DNA of 64,000 nucleotides from Actinospineispora spinosispora DSM 44797 (GTDB lineage Bacteria > Actinomycetota > Actinomycetes > Mycobacteriales > Pseudonocardiaceae), in NCBI RefSeq assembly GCF_000429025.1, contig NZ_AUBB01000028.1, forward strand, positions 99,514 to 163,513. Reading direction: 5' to 3'. The stretch's first letter is position 1. Each line of letters begins with the position of its first letter. The position numbers were made by a program, and so were the translations under genes. The notes below the pieces were generated by a model. The model ran no database searches, was not told the DNA's origin, and was given only the letters and a program-made list of their open reading frames with translations. Shown one piece after another: positions 56,994 to 64,000 of the stretch.

Positions 56994-57205
56994 GGTCGGT
57001 CCCGCCGATCGGTGTCACGGGTTCCCGGGCGCCGGTGCAGCACCGGGACGGTGTCGGAATGGCCGGGGAACACGTCGTGCAGCGCCGCGAGCGCCAGCCG
57101 CAGTCCGGGTAGTGACCGGGCGAGGCCGGCGATCTCCGGCTCGGTCGGGGTCAGCCGGGCGTGCGCGAGTGAGGCACGCGCAGTGGTCAGGTCATCGGGA
57201 TTCAT
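56990..57205 (-). CDS. small helical protein between amidase and exporter (AtzG-like candidate)
   Basis: A 71-residue protein, MNPDDLTTARASLAHARLTPTEPEIAGLARSL onward, with AGGAG 7 bases before the ATG. Some amidases of the AtzE type need a small GatC-like partner (AtzG) encoded beside them. This protein has similar size, position and helical pattern (TEPEIAGLARSLPGLRLALAALHDVFPG). The match is suggestive, not firm. It overlaps the exporter start by 4 bases. Confidence 0.6.
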   Translation of the reverse strand: MNPDDLTTARASLAHARLTPTEPEIAGLARSLPGLRLALAALHDVFPGHSDTVPVLHRRPGTRDTDRRDRP

Positions 57206-57300
57206 CTGGCTACTCCTGCGGGCGTGGGTGACACGGGTCGTATGGGGTGAGCGAGCGGGTCGTTCCATGGCTCCCGGGCATGTGACGGCCACGTCGCGGC

Positions 57301-58680
57301 TCACGCCGCCGCGCCGGTGAGCGCGGGCCGACGCAGGTGCCAGTCGGTGTGCCGCTGGAACGCGTCGCCGATCCGCAGGAGCCTCGCCTCGTCGAAGGCC
57401 CGTCCGGCGAGCTGCATCGACAGCGGCAGCCCGTCCGCGGTCATGCCCATCGGCAGCGCCAGCACCGGGCCACCGAGACCGTTCCAGTACGGCGTGAAGA
57501 CCAGCGAGAACACGCCCTCGTTGTCCTGGGTCCCGGCCTCGTCGGCGAGCTGGCCGAACGGCGGGGCGCCGATCCCCGCCGTGGGACACGCGATGACGTC
57601 GACGGTGTCGAGCAACTCCGCCATGGCCTGTTCACCGGCCATCCGCACCCGCTGCGCCTGGACGTAGTCGGCGCCGGACACGAGCGCACCACCGGCGAGC
57701 AGCCCCCTGGCGGCCACGGTGTAGTCGTCCCAGCGCGAGGTCAGGGCGCCCCGGTGATAGGCCAGCCCTTCGCACACCGCGGTGATGAAGGTGGCCGTGA
57801 CCAGCTCGGACGCGTACGGCAGCAGGACGTCGCGGACCGAGGCACCGAGCCCGGCGAGCACGGCGACCGCCGCGTCGAAGCCGCGTTCCACCGCCGGGTC
57901 GGTCCCGGAGGGCAGGTCCCGTACGACACCGACCCGCAGCCCGCTCAGGTCCTCGGCGGGGGCAGCGGGACTCGCGTGCTGTCCGGTGATCACCGCGAGC
58001 ACCTCGGCACAGTCCCGGGCCGTGTGCGCCAGTGGCCCGATCCGGTCCAGGCTGTAGGACAGCGGCAGGCACCCGGACTTCGGCACCAGCCCGAACGTCG
58101 GCATCAGCCCGGTGACCCCGCAGAACGCCGCCGGCATCCGGATGCTGCCGGCGGTGTCGCTGCCCAGCCCGGCGAAGAACATGCCGGCCGCGACACCGCT
58201 CGCCGTGCCGGAGCTCGAGCCGCCGGTCCAGCGGTCCGGGTCGTGCGGGTTGCGCGGCACCGGCCCGGCACCGGCCGGGTCGGGCAGACCACAGCCGAAC
58301 TCGGTCAGGCTGGTCTTGCCGGTGATGACCGCTCCCGCCGCACGCAGGCGGCCGACCACCGGAGCATCCAGCCCGGCGCTCCACGACGGGTCGGTCACGG
58401 CGCTCTGCCCGGTGGTGGGTACGCCGGCCACCGCGATGTTGTCCTTGACGCCGACCGGGATGCCGTGCAGCGTCCCTCGGTCCAGTCCCGAGGCCAGCTC
58501 GCGGTCGGCCCGTTCGGCGTCGCGTCGCGCGGTGTCGTCGAGCCTGGCCAGGTAGACGCCGAGGGTGCTGTCGAGCCGGTTCGCGGTGACGATCGCCTGT
58601 TCGGTCAGCTCGACGCTGCTCACCCGCCCGGCCCGGAGCGCGGCGGCGGCATCGGTGAGAGTGAAAGGGGAGGTATGCAC
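57301..58680 (-). CDS. amidase (amidase signature family)
   Basis: A 459-residue hydrolase with the Ser-cisSer-Lys triad: K79 in GVKDNI, S155 in TGGSSSGTA and S179 in GSDTAGSIRMPAAF. It hydrolyses a carboxamide or related C-N bond; relatives include AtzE and GatA but also many catabolic amidases. It is divergent from a MerR regulator, with a MerR-type promoter in between. It leads an operon with a small protein and an exporter. Confidence 0.92.
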   Translation of the reverse strand: MHTSPFTLTDAAAALRAGRVSSVELTEQAIVTANRLDSTLGVYLARLDDTARRDAERADRELASGLDRGTLHGIPVGVKDNIAVAGVPTTGQSAVTDPSWSAGLDAPVVGRLRAAGAVITGKTSLTEFGCGLPDPAGAGPVPRNPHDPDRWTGGSSSGTASGVAAGMFFAGLGSDTAGSIRMPAAFCGVTGLMPTFGLVPKSGCLPLSYSLDRIGPLAHTARDCAEVLAVITGQHASPAAPAEDLSGLRVGVVRDLPSGTDPAVERGFDAAVAVLAGLGASVRDVLLPYASELVTATFITAVCEGLAYHRGALTSRWDDYTVAARGLLAGGALVSGADYVQAQRVRMAGEQAMAELLDTVDVIACPTAGIGAPPFGQLADEAGTQDNEGVFSLVFTPYWNGLGGPVLALPMGMTADGLPLSMQLAGRAFDEARLLRIGDAFQRHTDWHLRRPALTGAAA

Positions 58681-58686
58681 AGGCTC

Positions 58687-58717
58687 ACCTAATCCGGTGA
58701 ACCATGGTTCAGCTCAA
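58687..58717 (-). promoter_or_regulatory. MerR-type promoter and operator of the amidase operon
   Basis: On the minus strand TTGAGC (58717-58712) is separated from TTAGGT (58692-58687) by 19 bases, and the spacer contains the perfect palindrome TGAACCATGGTTCA (58698-58711). An over-long 19-base spacer filled by a dyad is the hallmark of promoters activated by MerR proteins, one of which is encoded divergently 18 bases away. Confidence 0.7.
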
Positions 58718-58734
58718 CTGGTTCACTGTGCGTT

Positions 58735-59133
58735 ATGACCCAGCTCACCGAGATCACCGAGGTCGCGGAGCACTTCGGGCTCGCGCTGTCCACACTGCGG
58801 TACTGGGAGCGCCAGGGGCTGCTGACCTCTCACCGGCGCGCCACCAGGCGGTGCTACGACACCGACCAGCTGTACCGGATCGCGCTGATCAAGCACTGGC
58901 GCGACACCGGGCTGATGAGCATCAACGACATCCGCGCGATCCTCTCCGAGACCCCGGGCAGCGACACCTGGCTCGCCACCACCTCGGCGCTGTTGACGAC
59001 CATCGAGGAACGAACCGCCCAGCTGGAGACCGCGCACCGCTACCTGCAACACCTGAGCGGCTGCCGTCATCCGGGCGCTCCGGAGATGTGCCCCGGCTTC
59101 CAGGAGACGGTCGACCTGCCACCGGGGCTGTGA
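58735..59133 (+). CDS. MerR-family transcriptional regulator
   Basis: A 132-residue protein. The N-terminal winged helix-turn-helix is VAEHFGLALSTLRYWERQGLLTSHRRATRRCYDTDQLYRI. A dimerisation coiled coil follows (res 80-110) and a short C-terminus (GAPEMCPGFQET) with one cysteine. It lacks the multi-Cys metal site of MerR or CueR. It most likely controls the divergent amidase-exporter operon. The start is ATG at 58735. Confidence 0.93.
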   Translation: MTQLTEITEVAEHFGLALSTLRYWERQGLLTSHRRATRRCYDTDQLYRIALIKHWRDTGLMSINDIRAILSETPGSDTWLATTSALLTTIEERTAQLETAHRYLQHLSGCRHPGAPEMCPGFQETVDLPPGL

Positions 59134-59214
59134 ACACCCCTGGAGATCTATCGGTTAGGCCGTTCGAGAGGATGACCGCACAATCTGTGGAACTGTCAGC
59201 GAGGGGATGTCTGG

Positions 59215-60387
59215 ATGAACGTCGTCTGCGTCGGAGCCGGTCCGGCCGGCCTGTACTTCGCCATCCTGACGAAGCTGCGGGAACCCGGTGCGGCCGTGCG
59301 GGTGGTCGAGCGCAACCCGCGCGGCGTCACCTACGGCTGGGGCGTCGTGTTCTGGGACGACCTGGTCAACAGCCTGCGCCACAGTGACCCGGAGACGACC
59401 CGGCTGATCCTCGAGGACGCCAACAAGTGGCACGACCAGGAGGTGCAGGTCGGTGAGGCGAAGCCGGCCCGCATGGGTGGCTACGGCTACAGCATCGGCC
59501 GGGCCCGCCTGCTGGAGATCCTGACCGCGCGTGCCGAGTCGCTCGGTGTGACGGTCGAGTTCGACGCCGAGGTCGGCCCGGACGAGACGTTCCCGGACGC
59601 GGACCTTGTGGTGGCCGCCGACGGCGCGAACAGCCGCACCCGAGCCCAGTACGCAGAGCACTTCGCCCCGACGATCGAGTCCGGCCGCAACTACTACATC
59701 TGGCTGGGCACCCGGAAGCTGTTCGACATCTTCACGTTCGCGTTCGAGCAGACCTCGGCGGGCTGGGTGTGGCTGCACGCCTACCGGTTCAGCAACGAGT
59801 ACAGCACCTGCATCTTCGAGTGCTCCCCGGAGACGTGGAAGGGCCTCGGCCTGGACACGATGAGCATCGACGAGGGCCTGACCCTGATGCAGAAGGTGTT
59901 CGCCCGCGAGCTGGACGGCCAGGAGCTGATCACCCAGATCGGCCCGACCGGTCGGCCGTGGCTGAACTTCGCCGACATCACCAACCGAGCCTGGCACCAC
60001 GACAACGTGGTACTCATGGGCGACGCCGCGCACACCACACACTTCTCCATCGGCTCCGGCACGAAGCTGGCACTGGAGGACGCGATCGGCCTCGACCGGG
60101 CGATGCGTGCGCACGCCGACCTGCCCTCGGCACTGGCCGCCTACCAGGCCGACCGCGCCGCCTCGGTCGCGGTGCGCCAGGCGTCGGCGCGGGCCAGCAC
60201 GGCGTGGTTCGAGAACGTCGCCGAGCACATCAAGACCGACCCGGTGCGGTTCTCCTACGCGCTGCGCACTCGCCGCGAGCAGCCCGCCGGTCTCTCCTGG
60301 CTGCTGCACCGCGCCACCCAGTACCGCGCGGGCCAGATCGCGCGCCGCTGGGTCAGCACCGCGAAGCGCAAGATCCGCCCCGCCTGA
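59215..60387 (+). CDS. FAD-dependent monooxygenase, aryl-CoA hydroxylase-like
   Basis: A 390-residue group A flavoprotein monooxygenase. The dinucleotide fold GAGPAGLYFA is at the N-terminus, the second FAD motif is VLMGDAAHTTHFSIGSGTKLALEDA, and the DG motif is VVAADGANSRTRAQ. The sequence resembles the hydroxylase part of salicylyl-CoA 5-hydroxylase and anthraniloyl-CoA monooxygenase (SdgC type). It would hydroxylate an aromatic acyl-CoA with NAD(P)H and oxygen. The convergent enoyl-CoA hydratase supports an aromatic-CoA degradation role. Palindrome P4 follows its stop by 3 bases. Confidence 0.85.
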   Translation: MNVVCVGAGPAGLYFAILTKLREPGAAVRVVERNPRGVTYGWGVVFWDDLVNSLRHSDPETTRLILEDANKWHDQEVQVGEAKPARMGGYGYSIGRARLLEILTARAESLGVTVEFDAEVGPDETFPDADLVVAADGANSRTRAQYAEHFAPTIESGRNYYIWLGTRKLFDIFTFAFEQTSAGWVWLHAYRFSNEYSTCIFECSPETWKGLGLDTMSIDEGLTLMQKVFARELDGQELITQIGPTGRPWLNFADITNRAWHHDNVVLMGDAAHTTHFSIGSGTKLALEDAIGLDRAMRAHADLPSALAAYQADRAASVAVRQASARASTAWFENVAEHIKTDPVRFSYALRTRREQPAGLSWLLHRATQYRAGQIARRWVSTAKRKIRPA

Positions 60388-60390
60388 CCC

Positions 60391-60436
60391 CTCGTGAGTG
60401 TTGAGTATGGCCATAGCCACACTCAACACTCACGAG
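60391..60436. repeat. palindromic element P4
   Basis: Inverted repeat CTCGTGAGTGTTGAGTATGG / CCACACTCAACACTCACGAG with centre CCATAG, one mismatched pair. It sits between convergent genes, 3 bases after the monooxygenase stop; its other end provides the current TGA stop of the hydratase frame. Confidence 0.92.
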
Positions 60437-61293
60437 GTCCGGGCGGTGCCCCGAGAGGTCAGCTGTGCGAGGACGCGCGGGCCAGGTAGTCGCCCATGTT
60501 CAGCTCCAGGTCGGTTCGTTGCTGCAGGCCTTGGTTCCAGGGCCTTGCCGAGGCGGCGCTGGGCGCCCTCGCGGGCGACCGAGGCCCAGAACTCGTCGAG
60601 CACCGGCGGCATGAGTGCCGGGTCGGGGAGTGACACGTCGCCGACGCAGCGCTTCGTCTCGGCGAGTGCGATCTTGTCGAACGAGGCGATCCGGTCGGCG
60701 ATCCGGTCGACGAAGTCGTCGAGCTCCGCGTCCGGCAGTGCGCGGTTGACGTATCCGTACCGCTCGGCCAGCTCGCCGTCGAAGTCCTGGCTGGTCAGCA
60801 TGATCTCCAGGGCCCGGCCGCGCCCGACGATGAACGGCAGCCGGTGCATCGGGTCACCGCCCGCGACCAGGCCGAGGCCGACCTCCAGCTGGGCCAGCAC
60901 CGCCCGCTCACGGCTGGCGAACCGCATGTCGCACGCGAGCACGAACTCACTGCCGGCACCGCGAGCACGCCCCCGCAGCTTCACGATGCTGGCAACGGGG
61001 GCGTTGCTGATGCGGACGAGGAAGTCGAGCCACGGGTGCATTCCGGTCGGGCCGTCCGCCGGCATCGACGTCGTCTCGCTCGGGTCACGCGAGATGTCGT
61101 AGTGCGCCAGGAAGAAGTCCGGGTCGGCGCTGTCGAACACGACGACGCGAACGTCCGGGTCGGTCTCCAGCTCGGTGACCAGCGCGACCAGCTCACGGAT
61201 GGTGCCCGGGTCGATCAGGTTCATCGGCGGGTTGTCGAACGTGACGTTCCACCTGGTCACCGCGCTCCGGTCGATCCGCACCTGAGTGGGCAT
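60430..61293 (-). CDS. enoyl-CoA hydratase/isomerase family protein (C-terminal frameshift)
   Basis: A 287-residue crotonase-fold protein. CoA-binding and oxyanion blocks are FDNPPMNLIDPGTI, KLRGRARGAGSEFVLACDMRFAS and EVGLGLVAGGD. From about residue 250 the frame is shifted. The other frame reads NQGLQQRTDLELNMGDYLARASSHS and stops at 60459, which is the expected family ending. A one-base insertion or deletion near 60534-60543 explains this and makes the present frame run to a stop inside palindrome P4. It may be a sequencing error or a real mutation; the catalytic core is intact either way. Confidence 0.85.
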   Translation of the reverse strand: MPTQVRIDRSAVTRWNVTFDNPPMNLIDPGTIRELVALVTELETDPDVRVVVFDSADPDFFLAHYDISRDPSETTSMPADGPTGMHPWLDFLVRISNAPVASIVKLRGRARGAGSEFVLACDMRFASRERAVLAQLEVGLGLVAGGDPMHRLPFIVGRGRALEIMLTSQDFDGELAERYGYVNRALPDAELDDFVDRIADRIASFDKIALAETKRCVGDVSLPDPALMPPVLDEFWASVAREGAQRRLGKALEPRPAATNRPGAEHGRLPGPRVLAQLTSRGTARTS

Positions 61294-61392
61294 CGGGGCC
61301 TCGTTTCCGCATCGTCAGATGATCAGTAGCTGGTTTGGAGAACCAAACCTAGCATCTGAGTAGGAAAACAGGATCCAGGGCGAAGGTTCGCG

Positions 61393-61869
61393 TCAGTCGG
61401 TCCTGGACGTCGACGGGTCGACGAGCAGGTCGACGTCGTCGAGGGGTACGCCGGAGTCGCTCTCCTCCTCGATGAACGCGACCCGCAGCGGCCGCCCGGT
61501 GCGGGTGCTCCGCCGCAGGGCCGAGGGGCCGTTCGGATGCGGCTGGTAGTCGTCGCCCCACTGCTGGAGGGCACCGAGTAGCAGCTTCGCCTGCTCGCCG
61601 GCGTCGGTCAGGTGGTAGCTGTCCCGAGTCCGCGAGCCGGGTTCACGGTAGGACCGCTTCTCCAGCACGTTCCCCTCGACCAGGACGCCGAGGCGCTGGG
61701 ACAGGATGTCCGGCGCGATGCCCAGTGCCGCGCGGAAGTCGCTGTACCGGGTCACGCCCCGGAACGACTCGCGCAGGATCAGTAGTGACCACCGATCCCC
61801 GAGGACGTCGAGGCTGCGCTGAACCGAGCACAGGACGTCCGAGTCTCGCGATGCTGATGCTGCCTTCAC
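61393..61869 (-). CDS. HxlR-family transcriptional regulator
   Basis: A 158-residue winged-helix regulator of the HxlR/MarR-like family. The core block is DSDVLCSVQRSLDVLGDRWSLLILRESFRGVTRYSDFRAALGIAPDILSQRLGVLVEGNVLEK, with the leading cysteine typical of HxlR proteins. A 60-residue tail of unknown role follows. GTG at 61869 begins the conserved part, but no good ribosome site is visible and an upstream start at 61917 is possible. It is divergent from a TetR gene and next to the hydratase it may control. Confidence 0.87.
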   Translation of the reverse strand: MKAASASRDSDVLCSVQRSLDVLGDRWSLLILRESFRGVTRYSDFRAALGIAPDILSQRLGVLVEGNVLEKRSYREPGSRTRDSYHLTDAGEQAKLLLGALQQWGDDYQPHPNGPSALRRSTRTGRPLRVAFIEEESDSGVPLDDVDLLVDPSTSRTD

Positions 61870-61948
61870 CAAGTCAGGGTAGCTCGGTCGACGGCAATGG
61901 GTCGTGACAGACCGCATCCGATGATCACCGCCGGTGTAGCGTGAGCAG

Positions 61949-62536
61949 GTGGGCTACACCCCGGAACGGACCAAGGCCGCCATTTTCCAGGCCGCGGTCG
62001 AGGAGTTCGCGGCCCGGGGGCTGGCGGGGGCGCGGGTCGATCGGATCGCCGCGTCGGCGGGTGCCGACAAGAAGGCGATCTACCTCTACTTCGGGGACAA
62101 GCGGGAGCTGTTCAACGCCGTACTGGCGCACGAGCTGGAGCGCCTCGCCGAAGCGGTGCCCTTCGACGGTGACGTCCCGGACTACGTCGGGCGCCTGTTC
62201 GACTACCACTGCGAGCATCCGCAGCACCTGAGGCTGATGCTCTGGGAGAGCCTCGAGCTCGGCGCCGACGAGGTCCCGGCCCAGGCCGCTCGCGCCGCAC
62301 ACTATCGACGCAGGCCGGCGCCGCTGGCGGAGGCGATCCGGGACGGGAACCTCGACCCGTCCCTCGACCCTGCCGGGCTCATGCTGATCCTGGCCGGAAT
62401 GGTCGGCTGGACGTTCGCCGTCCCGCAGATGGCGCGCATGGTGCTCGGCGACGCCCCGTCGGTGCTCGCCTCGCAGCGCGCGTTGCTGCTCGACTGCGCC
62501 CATCGACTCGTCGGGACGACCCCGCCCCGGTCGTAG
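61949..62536 (+). CDS. TetR-family transcriptional regulator
   Basis: A 195-residue regulator. The N-terminal helix-turn-helix is FQAAVEEFAARGLAGARVDRIAASAGADKKAIYLYFGDKRELFNAVL, followed by a ligand-binding helical domain with the TetR_C pattern. The start is GTG at 61949. It precedes the Rieske oxygenase operon, and repeated CTAGTGGA motifs over that promoter are candidate operators. Confidence 0.92.
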   Translation: MGYTPERTKAAIFQAAVEEFAARGLAGARVDRIAASAGADKKAIYLYFGDKRELFNAVLAHELERLAEAVPFDGDVPDYVGRLFDYHCEHPQHLRLMLWESLELGADEVPAQAARAAHYRRRPAPLAEAIRDGNLDPSLDPAGLMLILAGMVGWTFAVPQMARMVLGDAPSVLASQRALLLDCAHRLVGTTPPRS

Positions 62537-62625
62537 TCCCGGCTGACCTCCGCTCGCCGCCTTCCGGCGCGGTGTGATCTTCCGTCGTGCGCTGCTCCGG
62601 GATCGGCTCGACCACCTTCTCCACC

Positions 62626-62674
62626 AACTAGTGGACATGAGCACTGCTCTCTTTTACACTAACTAGTGGAGATG
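62626..62674 (+). promoter_or_regulatory. promoter of the Rieske operon with direct repeats
   Basis: TGGACA at 62632-62637, 17 bases, TACACT at 62655-62660. The sequence AACTAGTGGANATG occurs twice, at 62626-62639 over the -35 and at 62661-62674 just after the -10. Each repeat contains the palindrome ACTAGT. The repeats could bind the adjacent TetR regulator. Confidence 0.55.
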
Positions 62675-62694
62675 CTGGTCGAGGAGGAGAAAGC

Positions 62695-62958
62695 ATGAAG
62701 ACGTCCCTCGTGCGGCTGCTGGACAGCGCATGCACCGAGATCCTCGACGGCTACCGCGACGGACGGGCTCGACCGTGGCAGCTGCACGTCAGCCCGGCCG
62801 CGTTCGAGGCGATCTCGCGGATCAAGCAGAGCGAGGTCTCCCGGGGAAATCCGCTGATGCTGCTCGACCTCGGAGTCGTCGCCGACCGTTCCCTCGACGG
62901 CGACGCCACCGTCGTCACCTGGCACCCGAACCCACCACCGGAGGAGACGCCATGCTGA
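62695..62958 (+). CDS. small protein leading the Rieske oxygenase operon
   Basis: An 87-residue protein, MKTSLVRLLDSACTEILDGYRDGRARPW onward, ending PPPEETPC. GAGGAGGAG lies about 5 bases before the ATG. Its stop overlaps the oxygenase start by 7 bases, so translation is coupled. I do not recognise a family. No cysteine pairs or membrane segment suggest ferredoxin or a transporter, so it may be an oxygenase accessory protein. Confidence 0.7.
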   Translation: MKTSLVRLLDSACTEILDGYRDGRARPWQLHVSPAAFEAISRIKQSEVSRGNPLMLLDLGVVADRSLDGDATVVTWHPNPPPEETPC

Positions 62959-63854
62959 GCACCGAAGAGAACGAGTACCTCTGCCGCATCGGCCCCGGGA
63001 CGCCCATGGGGGCGTTGCTGCGCCGCTACTGGACGCCCATCTGCCTGTCCAGCGACGTTCCCGATCCGGACGGCCCGCCGCGCGTCTTCCGCCTGTTCGG
63101 TGAGGACTTCGTCGTCTTCCGGGACACCAACGGCACCGTCGGCGTCCTCGACGAGAAGTGCATGCACCGAGGCGCCTCGCTGGCCATCGGCCGGGTCGAG
63201 GACTGCGGCATCCGATGCCTGTACCACGGCTGGAAGTTCGGGGCGGACGGAACGATCCAGGAGACGCCCAACTCCGAGAACTCCCGCTTCCGTGAGCGCC
63301 TGCGCGCGCCGGCCCACCCGGTCCACGAGGCCGGTCAGCTGGTGTGGGTCTACCTCGGCCCCGCCGACAAGCAGCCGCCGCCACCCCGGTTCGGCTGGAT
63401 CGACCTGCCGAGGGAGAACCTGGCGATGACGAAGATGGTCGTCACCGGGAACTGGGTGCAGGCGGTCGAGGGTGAGATCGACTCCTCGCACGTCGGCCTG
63501 CTCCACCAGACCGAGCTCGAGCTGGCCAGGCAGGGTGTCTTCGACCCGGAGGGAATCGGCAGTGACCGGTTCCCGGCGACCGACGACGCGCCGCGTCTGG
63601 AGGTCGAGGACACCGAGTTCGGCTTCCACTACGCCGCGCTGCGCAAGCTCAGTGGTGACCAGGACGGCTCCTACGTCCGGAGTCGAGTCGGTATGGGGCG
63701 CGGTTCCGGTGTTGCTACCGGCCCGTTTCCCCATACCGCTCGCCGAACCCGCCGTGCGCCTTTCAACGCAACGGGCTCTCCACGGTTTCTGTCGTTGGGC
63801 GTGGTTCGCGCAAGGACCAAGGGCTGGGAATGCTGCGTCGGCGGTACCGGGTGA
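62952..63854 (+). pseudogene. Rieske-type aromatic-ring oxygenase alpha subunit, interrupted by a group II intron
   Basis: The first 246 residues are a normal Rieske oxygenase. The 2Fe-2S motif is C70-x-H72 and C89-x2-H92, and the mononuclear iron histidines are H180 and H185 in EIDSSHVGLLH. After codon 246 (base 63690) the sequence enters a group II intron in the opposite orientation, and the frame continues only as meaningless Arg-rich codons to a stop at 63854. Because the intron is antisense it cannot be spliced from this mRNA, so the gene should be inactive. The rest of the gene would lie beyond the intron, outside the window. Confidence 0.9.
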
Positions 63855-64000
63855 CCGGTGTCGCCGCGATGTTGCGCAGCTCGATCCCGTCCACCGCGAT
63901 TGGCCGCCACCCCGTCGGGGTACGCAGCCAGCGGTGGACGTCCTTCCACCTCCAACGCCGTTTGGTCTTCACCCATCGAACGATCCGCCACCAGATGAAG
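63691..64000 (-). mobile_element. group II intron, 3' part (continues past the window)
   Basis: On the minus strand the maturase C-terminus is followed by domain V, GAGCCCGTTGCGTTGAAAG then GCGCACGGCGGGTTC, a close match to the bacterial group II domain V hairpin. Domain VI follows, GTATGGGG / CCCCATAC around a GGCCGGTAGCAACACCGG hairpin. The intron 3' end is at or near 63691 (...CCCCATAC). It lies antisense within the Rieske oxygenase gene. Confidence 0.92.
63763..64000 (-). CDS. group II intron reverse transcriptase/maturase, C-terminal end (partial)
   Basis: The last 78 codons of an intron-encoded protein. FIWWRIVRWVKTKRRWRWKD fits the maturase X/GIIM domain, and the end NIAATPVTRYRRRSIPSPW fits the conserved Y-R-x-I-P-[NS]-PW region near the C-terminus. 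It would support splicing and retrohoming of the intron. The N-terminal reverse transcriptase domain lies outside the window. Confidence 0.9.
   Translation of the reverse strand, partial: FIWWRIVRWVKTKRRWRWKDVHRWLRTPTGWRPIAVDGIELRNIAATPVTRYRRRSIPSPWSLREPRPTTETVESPLR

Overview
The window is high-GC actinomycete chromosome. It looks most like a member of the Pseudonocardiaceae (Amycolatopsis-like). Supporting signs are a four-gene conservon (cvnABCD), two resuscitation-promoting factors, a bacterial XPB helicase, a DUF3263 protein, an NDMA-dependent type alcohol dehydrogenase, GTG starts with GGAGG-type ribosome sites and many 4-bp start/stop overlaps. Parts of the gene order (XPB, its helicase-associated partner, a small protein, moaC-mog-moaE and an Rpf) match the Rv0861c-Rv0867c neighbourhood of Mycobacterium tuberculosis. 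No phage or plasmid backbone was seen; most of the window is ordinary chromosome.

Layout. 0-8.4 kb: tail of a sugar porter, a LacI regulator, a single-chain biotin-dependent acyl-CoA carboxylase, a membrane protein coupled to a gamma-carbonic anhydrase, then thiC-thiD behind a TPP riboswitch. 8.4-17.4 kb: two Uma2 nuclease-fold proteins, an HtrA-like protease, peptide deformylase, DUF3263, a LytR_C protein, LtrA, a DUF6879/XRE-DUF5753 regulatory cassette, and psd-pssA for phosphatidylethanolamine synthesis. 17.4-25 kb: moeA, a cold shock protein, groEL under two CIRCE operators, a WYL regulator divergent from a mycothiol-isomerase-like protein, and a PspC protein; four copies of a ~225-bp structured repeat lie between these genes. 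25-33 kb: XPB helicase, then the conservon, whose kinase carries a very long disordered tail. 33-41 kb: helicase-associated protein, MocA-like nucleotidyltransferase, malic enzyme, Rpf 1, moaC-mog-moaE. 41-47 kb: a DHA2 exporter, Rpf 2 behind a c-di-AMP-type riboswitch, and a MoxR-VWA-XdhC operon of the kind that matures molybdenum hydroxylases. 48-55.4 kb: an alcohol-oxidation locus with an iron-type alcohol dehydrogenase translationally coupled to a NarL-type two-component system, then a histidine-rich VWA/MoxR pair beside an NDMA-dependent type alcohol dehydrogenase. 55.6-64 kb: amidase and exporter operon under a MerR-type promoter, FAD monooxygenase, enoyl-CoA hydratase with a C-terminal frameshift, HxlR and TetR regulators, and a Rieske oxygenase gene cut by an antisense group II intron that runs off the window.

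The most striking feature is not a gene. At least ten palindromic elements share the end motif CTCGTGAGTG (or CCGTGAGTG), but their inner stems differ in sequence and stay complementary. Most begin or end within about ten bases of a stop codon, and several supply the stop codon itself. Two lie inside reading frames (the acyl-CoA carboxylase and a VWA gene). Three are built into composite elements of about 260-340 bp with a conserved spacer, present in both orientations. Two further structured repeat families (groEL region; psd and malic enzyme regions) also sit just downstream of genes. Together they look like a genome-specific set of 3'-end-anchored hairpins, some mobile.
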